DNA of 13,573 nt, from assembly GCA_947478655.1 (NCBI GenBank), contig CANJWU010000007.1, forward strand, positions 1-13,573, given 5' to 3'. The position numbers and the translations under genes were made by a program. The notes under the pieces were generated by a model, which was not told the origin of the DNA, made no database searches, and saw only the letters and a list, made by a program, of their open reading frames with translations. The DNA comes from Sphingobacteriales bacterium (lineage in GTDB: Bacteria; Bacteroidota; Bacteroidia; Sphingobacteriales; Sphingobacteriaceae). This document shows, one piece after another, positions 1 to 7,117 of this stretch; the stretch's first letter is position 1; the number at the start of each line of letters is the position of its first letter.

Positions 1-496
1 AGCTTTCTTGCGCTATTAAAGAATTGAAAAAACCGTTATGATTATCAGAGTATGCGTTCCATTTTAAATAAACAGTACCATTGCATTGATCTACCGTTTG
101 ATTTAAAAATATAGTTTGATGAGGTTTTACACCTAAGGTATCAAAGCCAGATTGTGCAATTGGATTCACATCTTTATCAAAAGCGGTAACCCAAAACCTT
201 AGTGATTTCTCACTTGGTAAATCAATTTGTCCGAAATTGTCTTCGTAAACTAATTTATTATTGCTTCTACCATTGATGGTGATAGGCGCATCAAAAATCA
301 TTTGTCCTAAATTATTTTGGTAAATTCTGTAAACATAATACCCATCTACTGTTGTATTTGGAGATACCTGCCAATTAATACTCACCTGACGGTCGTTTAA
401 GACAGTTACTGAATCAATTGACACCGTTGGAATTTGTGCAAATGTTGCAGGAGCCCAAAAAATCCCTAAAATAAATAGTTGCTTAAGAAATTTCAT
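1..496 (-). CDS. Secreted Fn3-domain protein, N-terminal part (runs off left edge)
   Basis: I translated this gene by hand; 165 residues are visible with no stop, so its 3' end lies beyond the window. It starts at an ATG at 494-496 with a clear signal peptide: lysines near the start, a hydrophobic core, then a cleavage site of type A-T-F-A/Q around residue 20. The mature part looks like fibronectin type III modules. The first shows VSINWQVSP and DGYYVYRIYQ strands (about residues 36-60), and a second seems to begin near VYLKWNAYSDNHNG (about 137-150). In Bacteroidota such secreted Fn3 proteins often end in a gliding-motility/type IX secretion C-terminal domain, but that end is not visible, so cell-surface export by this route is only inference. 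The gene starts 12 bases after the M16 gene upstream and has its own promoter box at 501-508. The specific function is unknown. Confidence 0.8.
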   Translation of the reverse strand, partial: MKFLKQLFILGIFWAPATFAQIPTVSIDSVTVLNDRQVSINWQVSPNTTVDGYYVYRIYQNNLGQMIFDAPITINGRSNNKLVYEDNFGQIDLPSEKSLRFWVTAFDKDVNPIAQSGFDTLGVKPHQTIFLNQTVDQCNGTVYLKWNAYSDNHNGFFNSLIAQES

Positions 497-500
497 CTTT

Positions 501-508
501 CAAATATA
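501..508 (-). promoter_or_regulatory. Bacteroidota -7 box (TATATTTG) for the Fn3 gene
   Basis: On the minus strand these bases read TATATTTG, a perfect match to the Bacteroidota consensus TAnnTTTG. The box fills most of the 12-base gap between the M16 stop codon and the Fn3 start codon. Only four bases separate it from the ATG, so the transcript would begin at or next to the start codon (leaderless or nearly so). I see no TTG -33 element at the usual 17-23 base spacing; the nearest is at 14 bases. This is a motif match only. Confidence 0.5.
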
Positions 509-1786
509 TTATTTTTTTCCTACAACTACTTCAGTTAAAGTATCTGTGGCAAAATATTTGTTCGCTAGATCCATAATTCGCTGAGAATTAATGGTTTTAA
601 CCCTCGTAAAGTAAGTAGTATAATAGCTATAATCTAGCCCATAAGGGTAAATTGCTTTGTATTTATCGGCATAACTGAACACATTTTCGATGCTGCCCAA
701 ATAAGAACCCAGTAAGTAATTTTTAACTAAATCAAGTTCTGACTCGGGCACTAATGTTGTTTTTAATTTTTCGATTTCGAAGTAAATCTCCTTTAATGCA
801 GCTTCACAAACAGCTGCACCAACTTCCGTAGCAATATAAAAAAAGCCCGTATCTAAAGTAGAAGCAATACCAGATCCAATGCCATAAGTATAACCTTTAT
901 CTTCTCTAATGTTTGCCATTAACCTCGAACCAAAATAACCACCTAAAAGCGTACTTAAAACAATTAAGTCTATATAATCTGGATGCGTTTTATTACCAAT
1001 TAATTTACCAATTCTAATGGCAGATTGTAAGGCATCTGGCTTTTCGATGAGTATTTTTTGAGCTGGTGCAGGTTTTATCAAATCTAATGCAGGTAATGCT
1101 TTGCTCGATAATGGAATGGTAGAAATTAATTCATCTATGGTATTAATTTCCTGATCGCTGATTAAACCTGCAGCAATTATTTTACAATTTGCAAAAGAAT
1201 AATATTCTTTAAAAAAATGCTGAAGTTGAGCTTGTGTTAATTGATCGCAATCAGCTGCACTAAGCATTTTACCATAAGGATGAGCGCCTCCAAATAAAAG
1301 ATGATTAAAGTTTCGCTTGGCTAAAAAATCATTCTTTTCTAAATTGATGGCTAATCTTTGTTTGGTATTTTCTACATAAGTTTTGATTTCTGATGCTGGA
1401 AATACCGAATCTGTTAATATATCTAAAACAAGCCTAAGGGTTTCTTTTAGATATTTATTGAGCGTATATAGGGTAATGCTGGCTTTATCAAAAGTTACAT
1501 CTTGCTGAAAATAGGCACCATAAAAATCTATTTGCTCCATGAGTTCTACAGAACTAAAATGGCTTGTGCCTGCATTCAATAAAAAATTACAGGCATTGGC
1601 AAGCAATGTTTGATTTTCTCTATTGGTACCCGCATCAAAAATAAATTCGATTCGTATTAAATCTTCTGTTCCTGCATTGATATAATTCAACTTCAAGCCA
1701 TTAGATAATAAGTATTCTTGAGCAGGTAATAAGGATATATTTTCTAATTCAAATGCAGCAGGTGCAACCGTTCTATCTATTTTCAT
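509..1786 (-). CDS. M16 peptidase family, non-zinc (R/Y motif) subunit
   Basis: This 425-residue protein has the two-domain M16 (insulinase/MPP-like) fold. Where an active subunit has HxxEH it reads ANACNFLLNAGT (about residues 63-74), with Asn, Asn and Phe replacing the His-Glu-His ligands, so it cannot bind the catalytic zinc. The C-terminal half keeps the R/Y motif, MANIREDKGYTYG (Arg294 and Tyr301), which in heterodimeric M16 proteases helps bind substrate in the partner's active site. It is therefore best read as the regulatory subunit of a pair with the upstream gene. Its ATG shares one base with that gene's stop codon (TAATG), which suggests translational coupling and equal production. 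I see no signal peptide, so it is probably cytoplasmic. The substrate is unknown; small or damaged peptides are typical for the family. Confidence 0.9.
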   Translation of the reverse strand: MKIDRTVAPAAFELENISLLPAQEYLLSNGLKLNYINAGTEDLIRIEFIFDAGTNRENQTLLANACNFLLNAGTSHFSSVELMEQIDFYGAYFQQDVTFDKASITLYTLNKYLKETLRLVLDILTDSVFPASEIKTYVENTKQRLAINLEKNDFLAKRNFNHLLFGGAHPYGKMLSAADCDQLTQAQLQHFFKEYYSFANCKIIAAGLISDQEINTIDELISTIPLSSKALPALDLIKPAPAQKILIEKPDALQSAIRIGKLIGNKTHPDYIDLIVLSTLLGGYFGSRLMANIREDKGYTYGIGSGIASTLDTGFFYIATEVGAAVCEAALKEIYFEIEKLKTTLVPESELDLVKNYLLGSYLGSIENVFSYADKYKAIYPYGLDYSYYTTYFTRVKTINSQRIMDLANKYFATDTLTEVVVGKK

Positions 1787-3027
1787 TAATTATTTTGACT
1801 ATGGTAATATAAGGTAGCACAATTTTCTTTTTGAAATATTTGATTAGCATATAACTGAATTGCATCAACTGTTACTTTTTGATATTGTTCCAATTCATTA
1901 TTAATCAAATTAGCATCGCCAATTAATTCATAATAGGCTAAATTCATGGCTTTGTTTAACAAACTCATTTCGCCAAATACAAAAGAGGATTCAAGTTTAT
2001 TGATGTTTTTTTGCAATTCTCTTACTGGAACTTTTTCGTTTTTTAATTCATCTAAGGCAATCCAAATGTGCTCATCTGCTTGCTCCATGGTAATTCCAGG
2101 CATTAACTTACCTTCTACTATTAACAAGCCAGGTTCAATATCGCCAGAAATATACGCATTGATGTCGCTGAAAATTCTTTTATTCTTCACCAAACTTTGG
2201 TATAATCTCGACGACTCTCCTCGAGATAAAATATCCGAAATTAAATCGGCGGTATTGTATTTTCCACTCAATCTACTATCAATATGAAAGGCTTTATAAA
2301 TAGCATCGCTAGGAACTTTAGCAGATACTTTTTGAGTCCTTTCCTCTTTTTGCTTAGGTTCTTCGGGAAGGTTTCTTTGGTATTTTTCACCTGCAGGAAT
2401 TGGGCTAAACCATTTATCGCATAATGCTTTTACATCGGCTAGAGATACCGCTCCAGCTACTACTAATATTGCATTTGAAGGATTATAATGTTTGGCAAAA
2501 AATGCTTTAACATCTGCTATTTTTGCATTTTCGATGTGTGCTATTTCTTTACCAATAGTAGCCCATTGGTATGGATGCACTTGATAGGCTAAGGGTTTTA
2601 ACTTTAACCATACATCGCCATAAGGCTGATTTAAATAGCGTTGCTTAAACTCCTCAATTACTACATTTCGTTGCACTTCGAGGCTTTTCTCCGAAAATGC
2701 TAAACTCAACATTCGATCAGATTCTAACCAAAATGCAGTTTCGATATTTACCGCCGGTACTTGTATATAATAATTGGTAAAATCATTATTGGTAAACGCG
2801 TTATTTTCTCCACCTACCCTTTGCAAAGGCTCATCATAAGATGGAATATTGACAGAACCGCCAAACATGAGGTGTTCAAATAAATGCGCAAAACCAGTCT
2901 GATTTGGGTTTTCATCTTTAGCACCTACATCATAAATTATATTCAATACCGCCATTGGGCTGGTATGATCTTCCTGCACTATTACCCTTAAACCATTGGG
3001 TAAAACAAACTTCTCGAATGGTATCAT
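1786..3027 (-). CDS. M16 zinc metallopeptidase, catalytic subunit
   Basis: This 413-residue M16 peptidase carries the inverted zinc motif HLFEH at residues 48-52 within GFAHLFEHLMFGGS. Glu126 in VVIEEFKQR is the likely third zinc ligand at the usual distance downstream. The C-terminal domain has SSRLYQSLVKNKRIF where an R/Y-type subunit has the Arg/Tyr pair, so it looks like the catalytic half of a heterodimer with the next gene. Such enzymes cut short unfolded peptides in a closed chamber. The length is normal for one subunit of the short M16 class. No signal peptide is visible. The start codon directly follows the stop of the TlpA-like gene with no bases between (TAAATG), and its stop overlaps the start of the partner subunit, so the three genes form one tight operon. 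Confidence 0.93.
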   Translation of the reverse strand: MIPFEKFVLPNGLRVIVQEDHTSPMAVLNIIYDVGAKDENPNQTGFAHLFEHLMFGGSVNIPSYDEPLQRVGGENNAFTNNDFTNYYIQVPAVNIETAFWLESDRMLSLAFSEKSLEVQRNVVIEEFKQRYLNQPYGDVWLKLKPLAYQVHPYQWATIGKEIAHIENAKIADVKAFFAKHYNPSNAILVVAGAVSLADVKALCDKWFSPIPAGEKYQRNLPEEPKQKEERTQKVSAKVPSDAIYKAFHIDSRLSGKYNTADLISDILSRGESSRLYQSLVKNKRIFSDINAYISGDIEPGLLIVEGKLMPGITMEQADEHIWIALDELKNEKVPVRELQKNINKLESSFVFGEMSLLNKAMNLAYYELIGDANLINNELEQYQKVTVDAIQLYANQIFQKENCATLYYHSQNN

Positions 3028-3747
3028 TTATAATAATTGTTCTATTTCTCGTATTAATGTTTCTAAAACGTTTCCTGTTTGACCAATGCTTACAAATTTT
3101 ACCACCCCATTTTGATCAACAATAACATGGGTTGGATATTTAGTAATTTTCATATTGATAATCATATCATCAACATCAGCGCAAATAATATATTTAAAAG
3201 GATTGGTTTTTAAAAAATCTTTAACCTCGTCAGCAGGGTCATATGTTGGGGCTAAAAAAGCAATATTTTTATTTTTGTAACGATCTACAATTTTATTTAA
3301 ATCAGGTATTTCGGCTTTACTTGGAGCTGCATCTTTAAACCAAAAATTAATCACTAAAATTTTACCCGCGAAACTTTCTTTGGTTAAAACCTTACCATTT
3401 AAATCGCTAACCGAAAAGTCAATTAAAGGTTGGCCCGTTGTAAAACCCGCTAAAGTAATTGGGCCGCGTTTTTCTTTACTTGCTAAAAAGTTTTTACGCT
3501 CTTCATCGGTGCTTTTTCTAAGCAAGAAGGTTGGTATTTGAGATGTCTCGTCTGTAATAGCGGACAAGGTATAATCGCCAGATTGCACTTTTGCAAACCA
3601 ATTATCTGCACTTAAAATTAAACCAGCACTATCTTTAACTAGGGTAGCACGATCTTGTTTATAGGCCGACAATGATTTATATCCTGCTTGTGACCAAGCA
3701 CTTAGGCTAAATAAAAATAAAAGCACGACAAAACTAATCTTTTTCAT
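3028..3747 (-). CDS. Secreted TlpA/thioredoxin-fold protein lacking the CxxC active site
   Basis: This 239-residue protein has a signal peptide (MKKISFVVLLFLFSLSAWSQ, cleaved near residue 20), a novel N-terminal segment of about 80 residues, and a thioredoxin/AhpC-TSA domain from about residue 101. The strand-loop VINFWFKDAAPSKAEIP (132-148) aligns with the TlpA active-site loop NFWxxWCxPCxxEMP. The CxxC has become A140-A-P-S143, so both catalytic cysteines are gone. The cis-proline loop is kept (KYPTHVIVDQ, Pro205). The only cysteine in the whole protein is C189. The fold is clear, but thiol-disulfide exchange of the normal kind is impossible; a binding or scaffold role is inference. It is the first gene of a zero-gap operon with the M16 pair, although it would act outside the cytoplasm and they seem to stay inside. 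A promoter box lies at 3771-3778. Confidence 0.88.
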   Translation of the reverse strand: MKKISFVVLLFLFSLSAWSQAGYKSLSAYKQDRATLVKDSAGLILSADNWFAKVQSGDYTLSAITDETSQIPTFLLRKSTDEERKNFLASKEKRGPITLAGFTTGQPLIDFSVSDLNGKVLTKESFAGKILVINFWFKDAAPSKAEIPDLNKIVDRYKNKNIAFLAPTYDPADEVKDFLKTNPFKYIICADVDDMIINMKITKYPTHVIVDQNGVVKFVSIGQTGNVLETLIREIEQLL

Positions 3748-3770
3748 AAAAATGTTGTTTAAAGGTTAAT

Positions 3771-3778
3771 CAAATATA
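3771..3778 (-). promoter_or_regulatory. Bacteroidota -7 box (TATATTTG) for the TlpA-M16 operon
   Basis: On the minus strand this reads TATATTTG, a perfect TAnnTTTG match, 23 bases upstream of the TlpA-like start codon. It implies a short leader of about 15-20 bases. No TTG is found at the usual -33 spacing. The box lies in the 81-base divergent region shared with mqnC, which holds no gene. Confidence 0.5.
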
Positions 3779-3814
3779 ATTTTTTTATCCAATTAATTCT
3801 TTTTTACGAATGCC

Positions 3815-3822
3815 TATATTTG
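3815..3822 (+). promoter_or_regulatory. Bacteroidota -7 box (TATATTTG) for mqnC
   Basis: A perfect TAnnTTTG match ends six bases before the mqnC ATG at 3829, so transcription would start at or just before the start codon. This placement is the main reason for choosing that ATG over the in-frame TTG at 3820, which lies inside the box. A TTG -33 element at normal spacing is not visible. Confidence 0.5.
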
Positions 3823-3828
3823 CAAATA

Positions 3829-4956
3829 ATGAATACCAGCGAACTACTTAAAAAAGCCCTTGATTTTGAATTCCTAACTATTGAAGAAGGAGTTCATTTA
3901 TATCACCATGCGAGTACACCAGATTTGATGTTTGTGGCTAACGAACTTCGAAAAATAAAGAAGCATAACCAGCAAGAAGTTACTTGGATTATCGACCGAA
4001 ACCTCAATACCACCAATGTTTGTATAGCCAATTGTAAATTCTGTAATTTCTTCAGAAGGCCTGGCCACGAAGAAAGCTACATTACTTCTATTGAAGAATA
4101 TAAAGAGAAAATCGAAGAAACCATTCGTTATGGTGGCGAACAACTTTTACTGCAAGGAGGTCATCATCCCGACTTAGGTTTGAGCTACTATGTTGATTTA
4201 TTTAAATCACTGAAAAATCTTTACCCCAATTTAAAACTTCATTCTTTAGGCCCGCCAGAGATAGCCCATATAGCCAAATTAGAAAAAGCCAGCCATACCG
4301 AAGTGCTGACAGCTTTAAAAGCAGCAGGACTCGATTCATTACCTGGAGCCGGTGCCGAAATATTAAATGACCGCGTAAGAAGGTTAATTTCAAAAGGAAA
4401 ATGTACTGGAAGAGAATGGCTAGATGTAATGCGTGCTGCTCATCAGCTCGATATTACCACTTCTGCCACCATGATGTTTGGTCATGTAGAGACCATATAC
4501 GAAAGATTTGAGCATTTGGCTTGGATTAGAGAAGTACAATCCGAAAAACCAGCACATGCCAAAGGATTTTTAGCCTTTATTGCTTGGCCTTTTCAAGATG
4601 ATGGTACCCTATTAAAAAGAATTAGGGGTATTAAAAACACCATTTCTGGCGATGAATACATTAGAATGACTGCTTTATCGAGGATTATGTTGCCAAATGT
4701 TGAAAATATTCAGGCTTCATGGTTAACCGTTGGCAAAGAAGTAGCCCAAATATGCTTACATGCCGGCGCAAACGATTTTGGCTCCATAATGATCGAAGAA
4801 AATGTGGTTTCGGCTGCAGGAGCCCCTCACCGCTTCACTTCTAATGGCATACAAGAAGCAATTAAAGAAGCTGGATTTGTACCCCAACTCCGAAACCAAC
4901 AATATGAATTTAGGGATTTACCTGCTCAAATGGAGCAACAAGTGATATCTTATTAA
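3829..4956 (+). CDS. mqnC: Cyclic dehypoxanthinyl futalosine synthase (radical SAM), MqnC
   Basis: From the ATG at 3829 this is a 375-residue radical SAM enzyme. C65, C69 and C72 form the CxxxCxxC cluster motif (VCIANCKFCNFFR) that holds the 4Fe-4S cluster. Other stretches typical of MqnC are LLQGGHHPDLGLSYY, SLPGAGAEILNDRVR, ATMMFGHVET, AFIAWPFQDDGTLL and GANDFGSIMIEENVVSAAGA. The family converts dehypoxanthine futalosine to its cyclic form in the futalosine route to menaquinone, the main respiratory quinone of Bacteroidota. The sister enzyme MqnE shares the fold, but the QGGHHPDL and GxNDFGS-type motifs favour MqnC. No other mqn gene lies in this window, so the pathway is dispersed. The gene is divergent from the TlpA-M16 operon, and scpB follows 60 bases later on the same strand, possibly co-transcribed. 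Confidence 0.92.
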   Translation: MNTSELLKKALDFEFLTIEEGVHLYHHASTPDLMFVANELRKIKKHNQQEVTWIIDRNLNTTNVCIANCKFCNFFRRPGHEESYITSIEEYKEKIEETIRYGGEQLLLQGGHHPDLGLSYYVDLFKSLKNLYPNLKLHSLGPPEIAHIAKLEKASHTEVLTALKAAGLDSLPGAGAEILNDRVRRLISKGKCTGREWLDVMRAAHQLDITTSATMMFGHVETIYERFEHLAWIREVQSEKPAHAKGFLAFIAWPFQDDGTLLKRIRGIKNTISGDEYIRMTALSRIMLPNVENIQASWLTVGKEVAQICLHAGANDFGSIMIEENVVSAAGAPHRFTSNGIQEAIKEAGFVPQLRNQQYEFRDLPAQMEQQVISY

Positions 4957-5016
4957 ATAGTTCATTTACAAATTGTCAAATTATTTATACATTCGCTCCA
5001 TCTAAATTATTTTAAA

Positions 5017-5832
5017 TTGGAAAATTTACAGCAACATATTGAGGCGCTATTATTTGCATCAGAACAAAGTATCACAGTTAATGATATTAAAGTTATTTTA
5101 ACTGCTTTTACAACCGAAGAAATAGCCGAAGAAACTATTATCGATTGCCTTGCAGCTATTCAAGAAAAATACAGTGCAGACGAATTTGTGTTTGAGGTGG
5201 TAGAAATGAGTAATGGTTATCAGTTTTTAAGCAAAAAAGCTTATTACGATTTACTGAATATGCTCATTATTCATAAAGAAAAGAAAAAGCTATCTACCGC
5301 AGCCATGGAAACCTTAGCCATTATAGCTTACAAACAACCTATCACTAAATCCGAAATAGAATTAATTAGAGGTGTGAATTGTGATTACAGCGTACAAAAA
5401 TTATTAGAAAAAGATTTAATTTCGATTAGCGGAAGAAGTAGCGGTCCGGGCAAACCAATTTTATATGAAACAAGCGAAAGTTTCATGGATCATTTTGGTT
5501 TAAAAACGCCTAGAGATTTACCTCAATTAAAAGATTTACATAGCTTTGAAAATACCATTAATCCAGAAGAATCAATGGTTGGAGCGGCAGAGCCAATTTC
5601 TAATGAAGAAATAGCTGCCTTAGAATCAATGGAAACAAATACAGCAGATGATGCACTTGATGCCATGATTGCCCAAGAATTTAATGACGAAACTTTAGCA
5701 GACGATATGGACTTAAGCCCAGAAAATATGGAAGAAATTATAGCGGAAGAATCAGACAATGATGTGGATGGTTTCGACGAAGAAGATATCAATACAGATA
5801 ATAATGAAGAGGATGAATCTTCAGAAAAATAA
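5017..5832 (+). CDS. scpB: Segregation and condensation protein B, with acidic tail
   Basis: ScpB is a winged-helix partner of ScpA and SMC in the condensin complex that compacts and segregates the chromosome. Residues 1-170 fit the family: IEALLFASEQ at 8-17, LSTAAMETLAIIAYKQPITK (92-111), then EIELIRGV (113-120), then LISISGRSSGPGKPILY (134-150) and FGLKTPRDLP (160-169). The start appears to be TTG at 5017, because MENLQQHIEALLFASEQ matches the usual N-terminus and no in-frame ATG lies just upstream. After the core comes a tail of roughly 95 residues, very rich in Asp and Glu and predicted to be disordered, which makes the protein (271 residues) longer than many ScpBs of about 180-200. scpA is not in this window. 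The small charged protein that follows may be co-transcribed. Confidence 0.92.
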   Translation: MENLQQHIEALLFASEQSITVNDIKVILTAFTTEEIAEETIIDCLAAIQEKYSADEFVFEVVEMSNGYQFLSKKAYYDLLNMLIIHKEKKKLSTAAMETLAIIAYKQPITKSEIELIRGVNCDYSVQKLLEKDLISISGRSSGPGKPILYETSESFMDHFGLKTPRDLPQLKDLHSFENTINPEESMVGAAEPISNEEIAALESMETNTADDALDAMIAQEFNDETLADDMDLSPENMEEIIAEESDNDVDGFDEEDINTDNNEEDESSEK

Positions 5833-5900
5833 AAAAGAAATTTGGAGAGTTTAAAAGTATTTTAATAACTTAGTGTTAACAATAAATTGAAAAGCATAAA

Positions 5901-6098
5901 ATGAAAAGCCCTAAAAAAGCAATCGACACTAAAACAACCAAAGCGTCTAAAACAAAGGCTGCTAAGCCATCTGCTAAGATTGAAAAAAATCCAGTTAAAC
6001 CAAAAATTGCAGACGATGAAGATGAATTTGATTTACCTATAGATGAAATTGATGAGTTCGAAGACGACTTCGATGAATTTGATGATGACGATTTTTAA
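5901..6098 (+). CDS. Small charge-segregated protein of unknown function
   Basis: This is a 65-residue protein I cannot assign to a named family. Residues 1-36 are lysine-rich with many Ala, Thr, Pro and Ser (12 Lys against 2 acidic residues), resembling the tails of histone-H1-like proteins. Residues 38-65 contain 19 Asp or Glu and no Lys or Arg, with regularly spaced Phe or Ile (F43, I50, F53, F57, F60, F65). It is probably disordered. The open frame uses a normal ATG and lies 68 bases after scpB, just before a strong terminator, so it is likely the last gene of the mqnC-scpB transcript. The bipolar charge could suit binding to DNA or to basic proteins, but that is speculation. That it is a real gene is supported by its position, the skewed composition and the terminator directly after it. 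Confidence 0.7.
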   Translation: MKSPKKAIDTKTTKASKTKAAKPSAKIEKNPVKPKIADDEDEFDLPIDEIDEFEDDFDEFDDDDF

Positions 6099-6106
6099 TC
6101 AAAAAT

Positions 6107-6158
6107 ATAATTCCAAAAAAAAAGTTCAACAATCGTTGAACTTTTTTTTTGGAATTAT
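6107..6158. terminator. Bidirectional terminator: 24-bp perfect inverted repeat
   Basis: Arms at 6107-6130 and 6135-6158 are exact reverse complements around the 4-base loop AATC. From outside inward each arm holds ATAATTCC, nine A, then GTTCAAC; the other side mirrors it with GTTGAAC, nine T and GGAATTAT. Because the core stem is flanked by an A-run and a T-run, it reads as an intrinsic terminator on both strands. It sits between two converging genes: the small charged protein ends at 6098, and the glycosyltransferase stop codon (6155-6157) lies within the right arm. Confidence 0.92.
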
Positions 6159-7087
6159 GCTTCCTTTTTTATATTCGTTTCGTTAATAATATACAATGGT
6201 CTGTTGCGTGCGTTTTCACTTAACCTCGAAATATATTCTCCAATAATTCCTATCGATATTAATTGTATGCCCCCTAAAAACAATACGCTAATGATCGTAG
6301 AAGTCCAGCCTTCAACATAATCTTTGCTAATGTACCTCGAATATAAAGCGTAAATCATGACCATAAATGCTATGCCTGATACTACAAAACCACAAATACT
6401 AGCCACTTTGAGTGGAAAATTCGAAAATGAAGTGATTCCGTCTAAGGCTAATCGAATCATTTTTTTATAAGTATAACCTGTTGAACCAGCCTGACGTACC
6501 TTGCGATCGTATTCAACATAGGTTTGCTTAAATCCGATCCAAGAAATTTGTCCTCTTAAAAATTTATTATGCTCGGGCATTTGATTTAATACATTCACCA
6601 CTTTACGATCAATAATTCTAAAATCACCAGTATCTACAGGAATTTTAACAGAGGTAATACTTTTTAAAATGCGGTAAAAAACTTTAGCGGTAAATTTCTT
6701 TAACCAACTTTCTCCATTACGATTATTGCGTTTGGCATATACTACTTCATAGCCTTGATCCATTTTAGCAAACATCTCGATGATTAATTCGGGTGGGTCT
6801 TGTAAATCGGCATCGATAATGGCTACGCGGTCTCCAGCGGCTAAATCTAATCCGGCTGAAACAGCTATTTGATGTCCAAAATTCCTACTAAAATCTATGT
6901 ATTTAATAGCGGGATCGGCAAGTGCTAAGTTTTTAATTAATTGAAACGAGTGATCTTTACTGCCATCATTCACGAAAATATATTCGCAAGAAATTTGCAT
7001 TTGCGCAACCACCGTTCGCAAACGATTTATAAGAGAATCGATATTTTCTTCCTCGTTAAAAATTGGAATGACAATGGAGAGCTTCAT
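6155..7087 (-). CDS. GT2 glycosyltransferase with two C-terminal membrane helices (GtrB/DPM1-like)
   Basis: This 310-residue protein begins with the classic GT2 fold: LSIVIPIFNEEENI at 3-16, FVNDGSKD (38-45), and DADLQDPPE at 92-100, which contains the DxD metal/nucleotide-sugar site. The region RQAGSTGYTYKKM (198-210) is also typical. Two membrane helices follow (about 225-248 and 262-285), ending in IGEYISRLSENARNRPLYI, the signature tail of the bactoprenol-phosphate glycosyltransferase group (GtrB, ArnC, dolichol-phosphate mannose synthase relatives). It probably transfers a sugar from a nucleotide sugar to undecaprenyl phosphate at the inner face of the membrane, for later decoration of a surface glycan; the exact sugar cannot be read. 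It is the last gene of the minus-strand run, 30 bases after scoB, with no clear promoter of its own. Confidence 0.9.
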   Translation of the reverse strand: MKLSIVIPIFNEEENIDSLINRLRTVVAQMQISCEYIFVNDGSKDHSFQLIKNLALADPAIKYIDFSRNFGHQIAVSAGLDLAAGDRVAIIDADLQDPPELIIEMFAKMDQGYEVVYAKRNNRNGESWLKKFTAKVFYRILKSITSVKIPVDTGDFRIIDRKVVNVLNQMPEHNKFLRGQISWIGFKQTYVEYDRKVRQAGSTGYTYKKMIRLALDGITSFSNFPLKVASICGFVVSGIAFMVMIYALYSRYISKDYVEGWTSTIISVLFLGGIQLISIGIIGEYISRLSENARNRPLYIINETNIKKEA

Positions 7088-7117
7088 TGGATATTATTTA
7101 TTTATTAAAAATAACAT

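Noticed and set aside
1946..2287. Plus-strand 113-residue open frame inside the M16 zinc subunit
   Set aside because: It lies wholly within a well-supported gene on the other strand and shows no protein family features.
3820..3828. TTG start for MqnC three codons upstream
   Set aside because: The TTG is part of the TATATTTG promoter box, so it would not be in the message; the ATG at 3829 is preferred.
4988..4995. TACATTCG as a promoter box for scpB
   Set aside because: It differs from TAnnTTTG at a key T, and the only nearby TTG is 12 bases away; read-through from mqnC is as likely.
5523..5792. Serine-rich 89-residue minus-strand open frame
   Set aside because: It is the complement of the Asp/Glu-rich ScpB tail; the serine bias is what that codon use gives on the other strand.
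5874..5881. Palindrome TGTTAACA between scpB and the small gene
   Set aside because: Eight bases is expected by chance in AT-rich DNA, and no T-run or second copy supports an operator or terminator.
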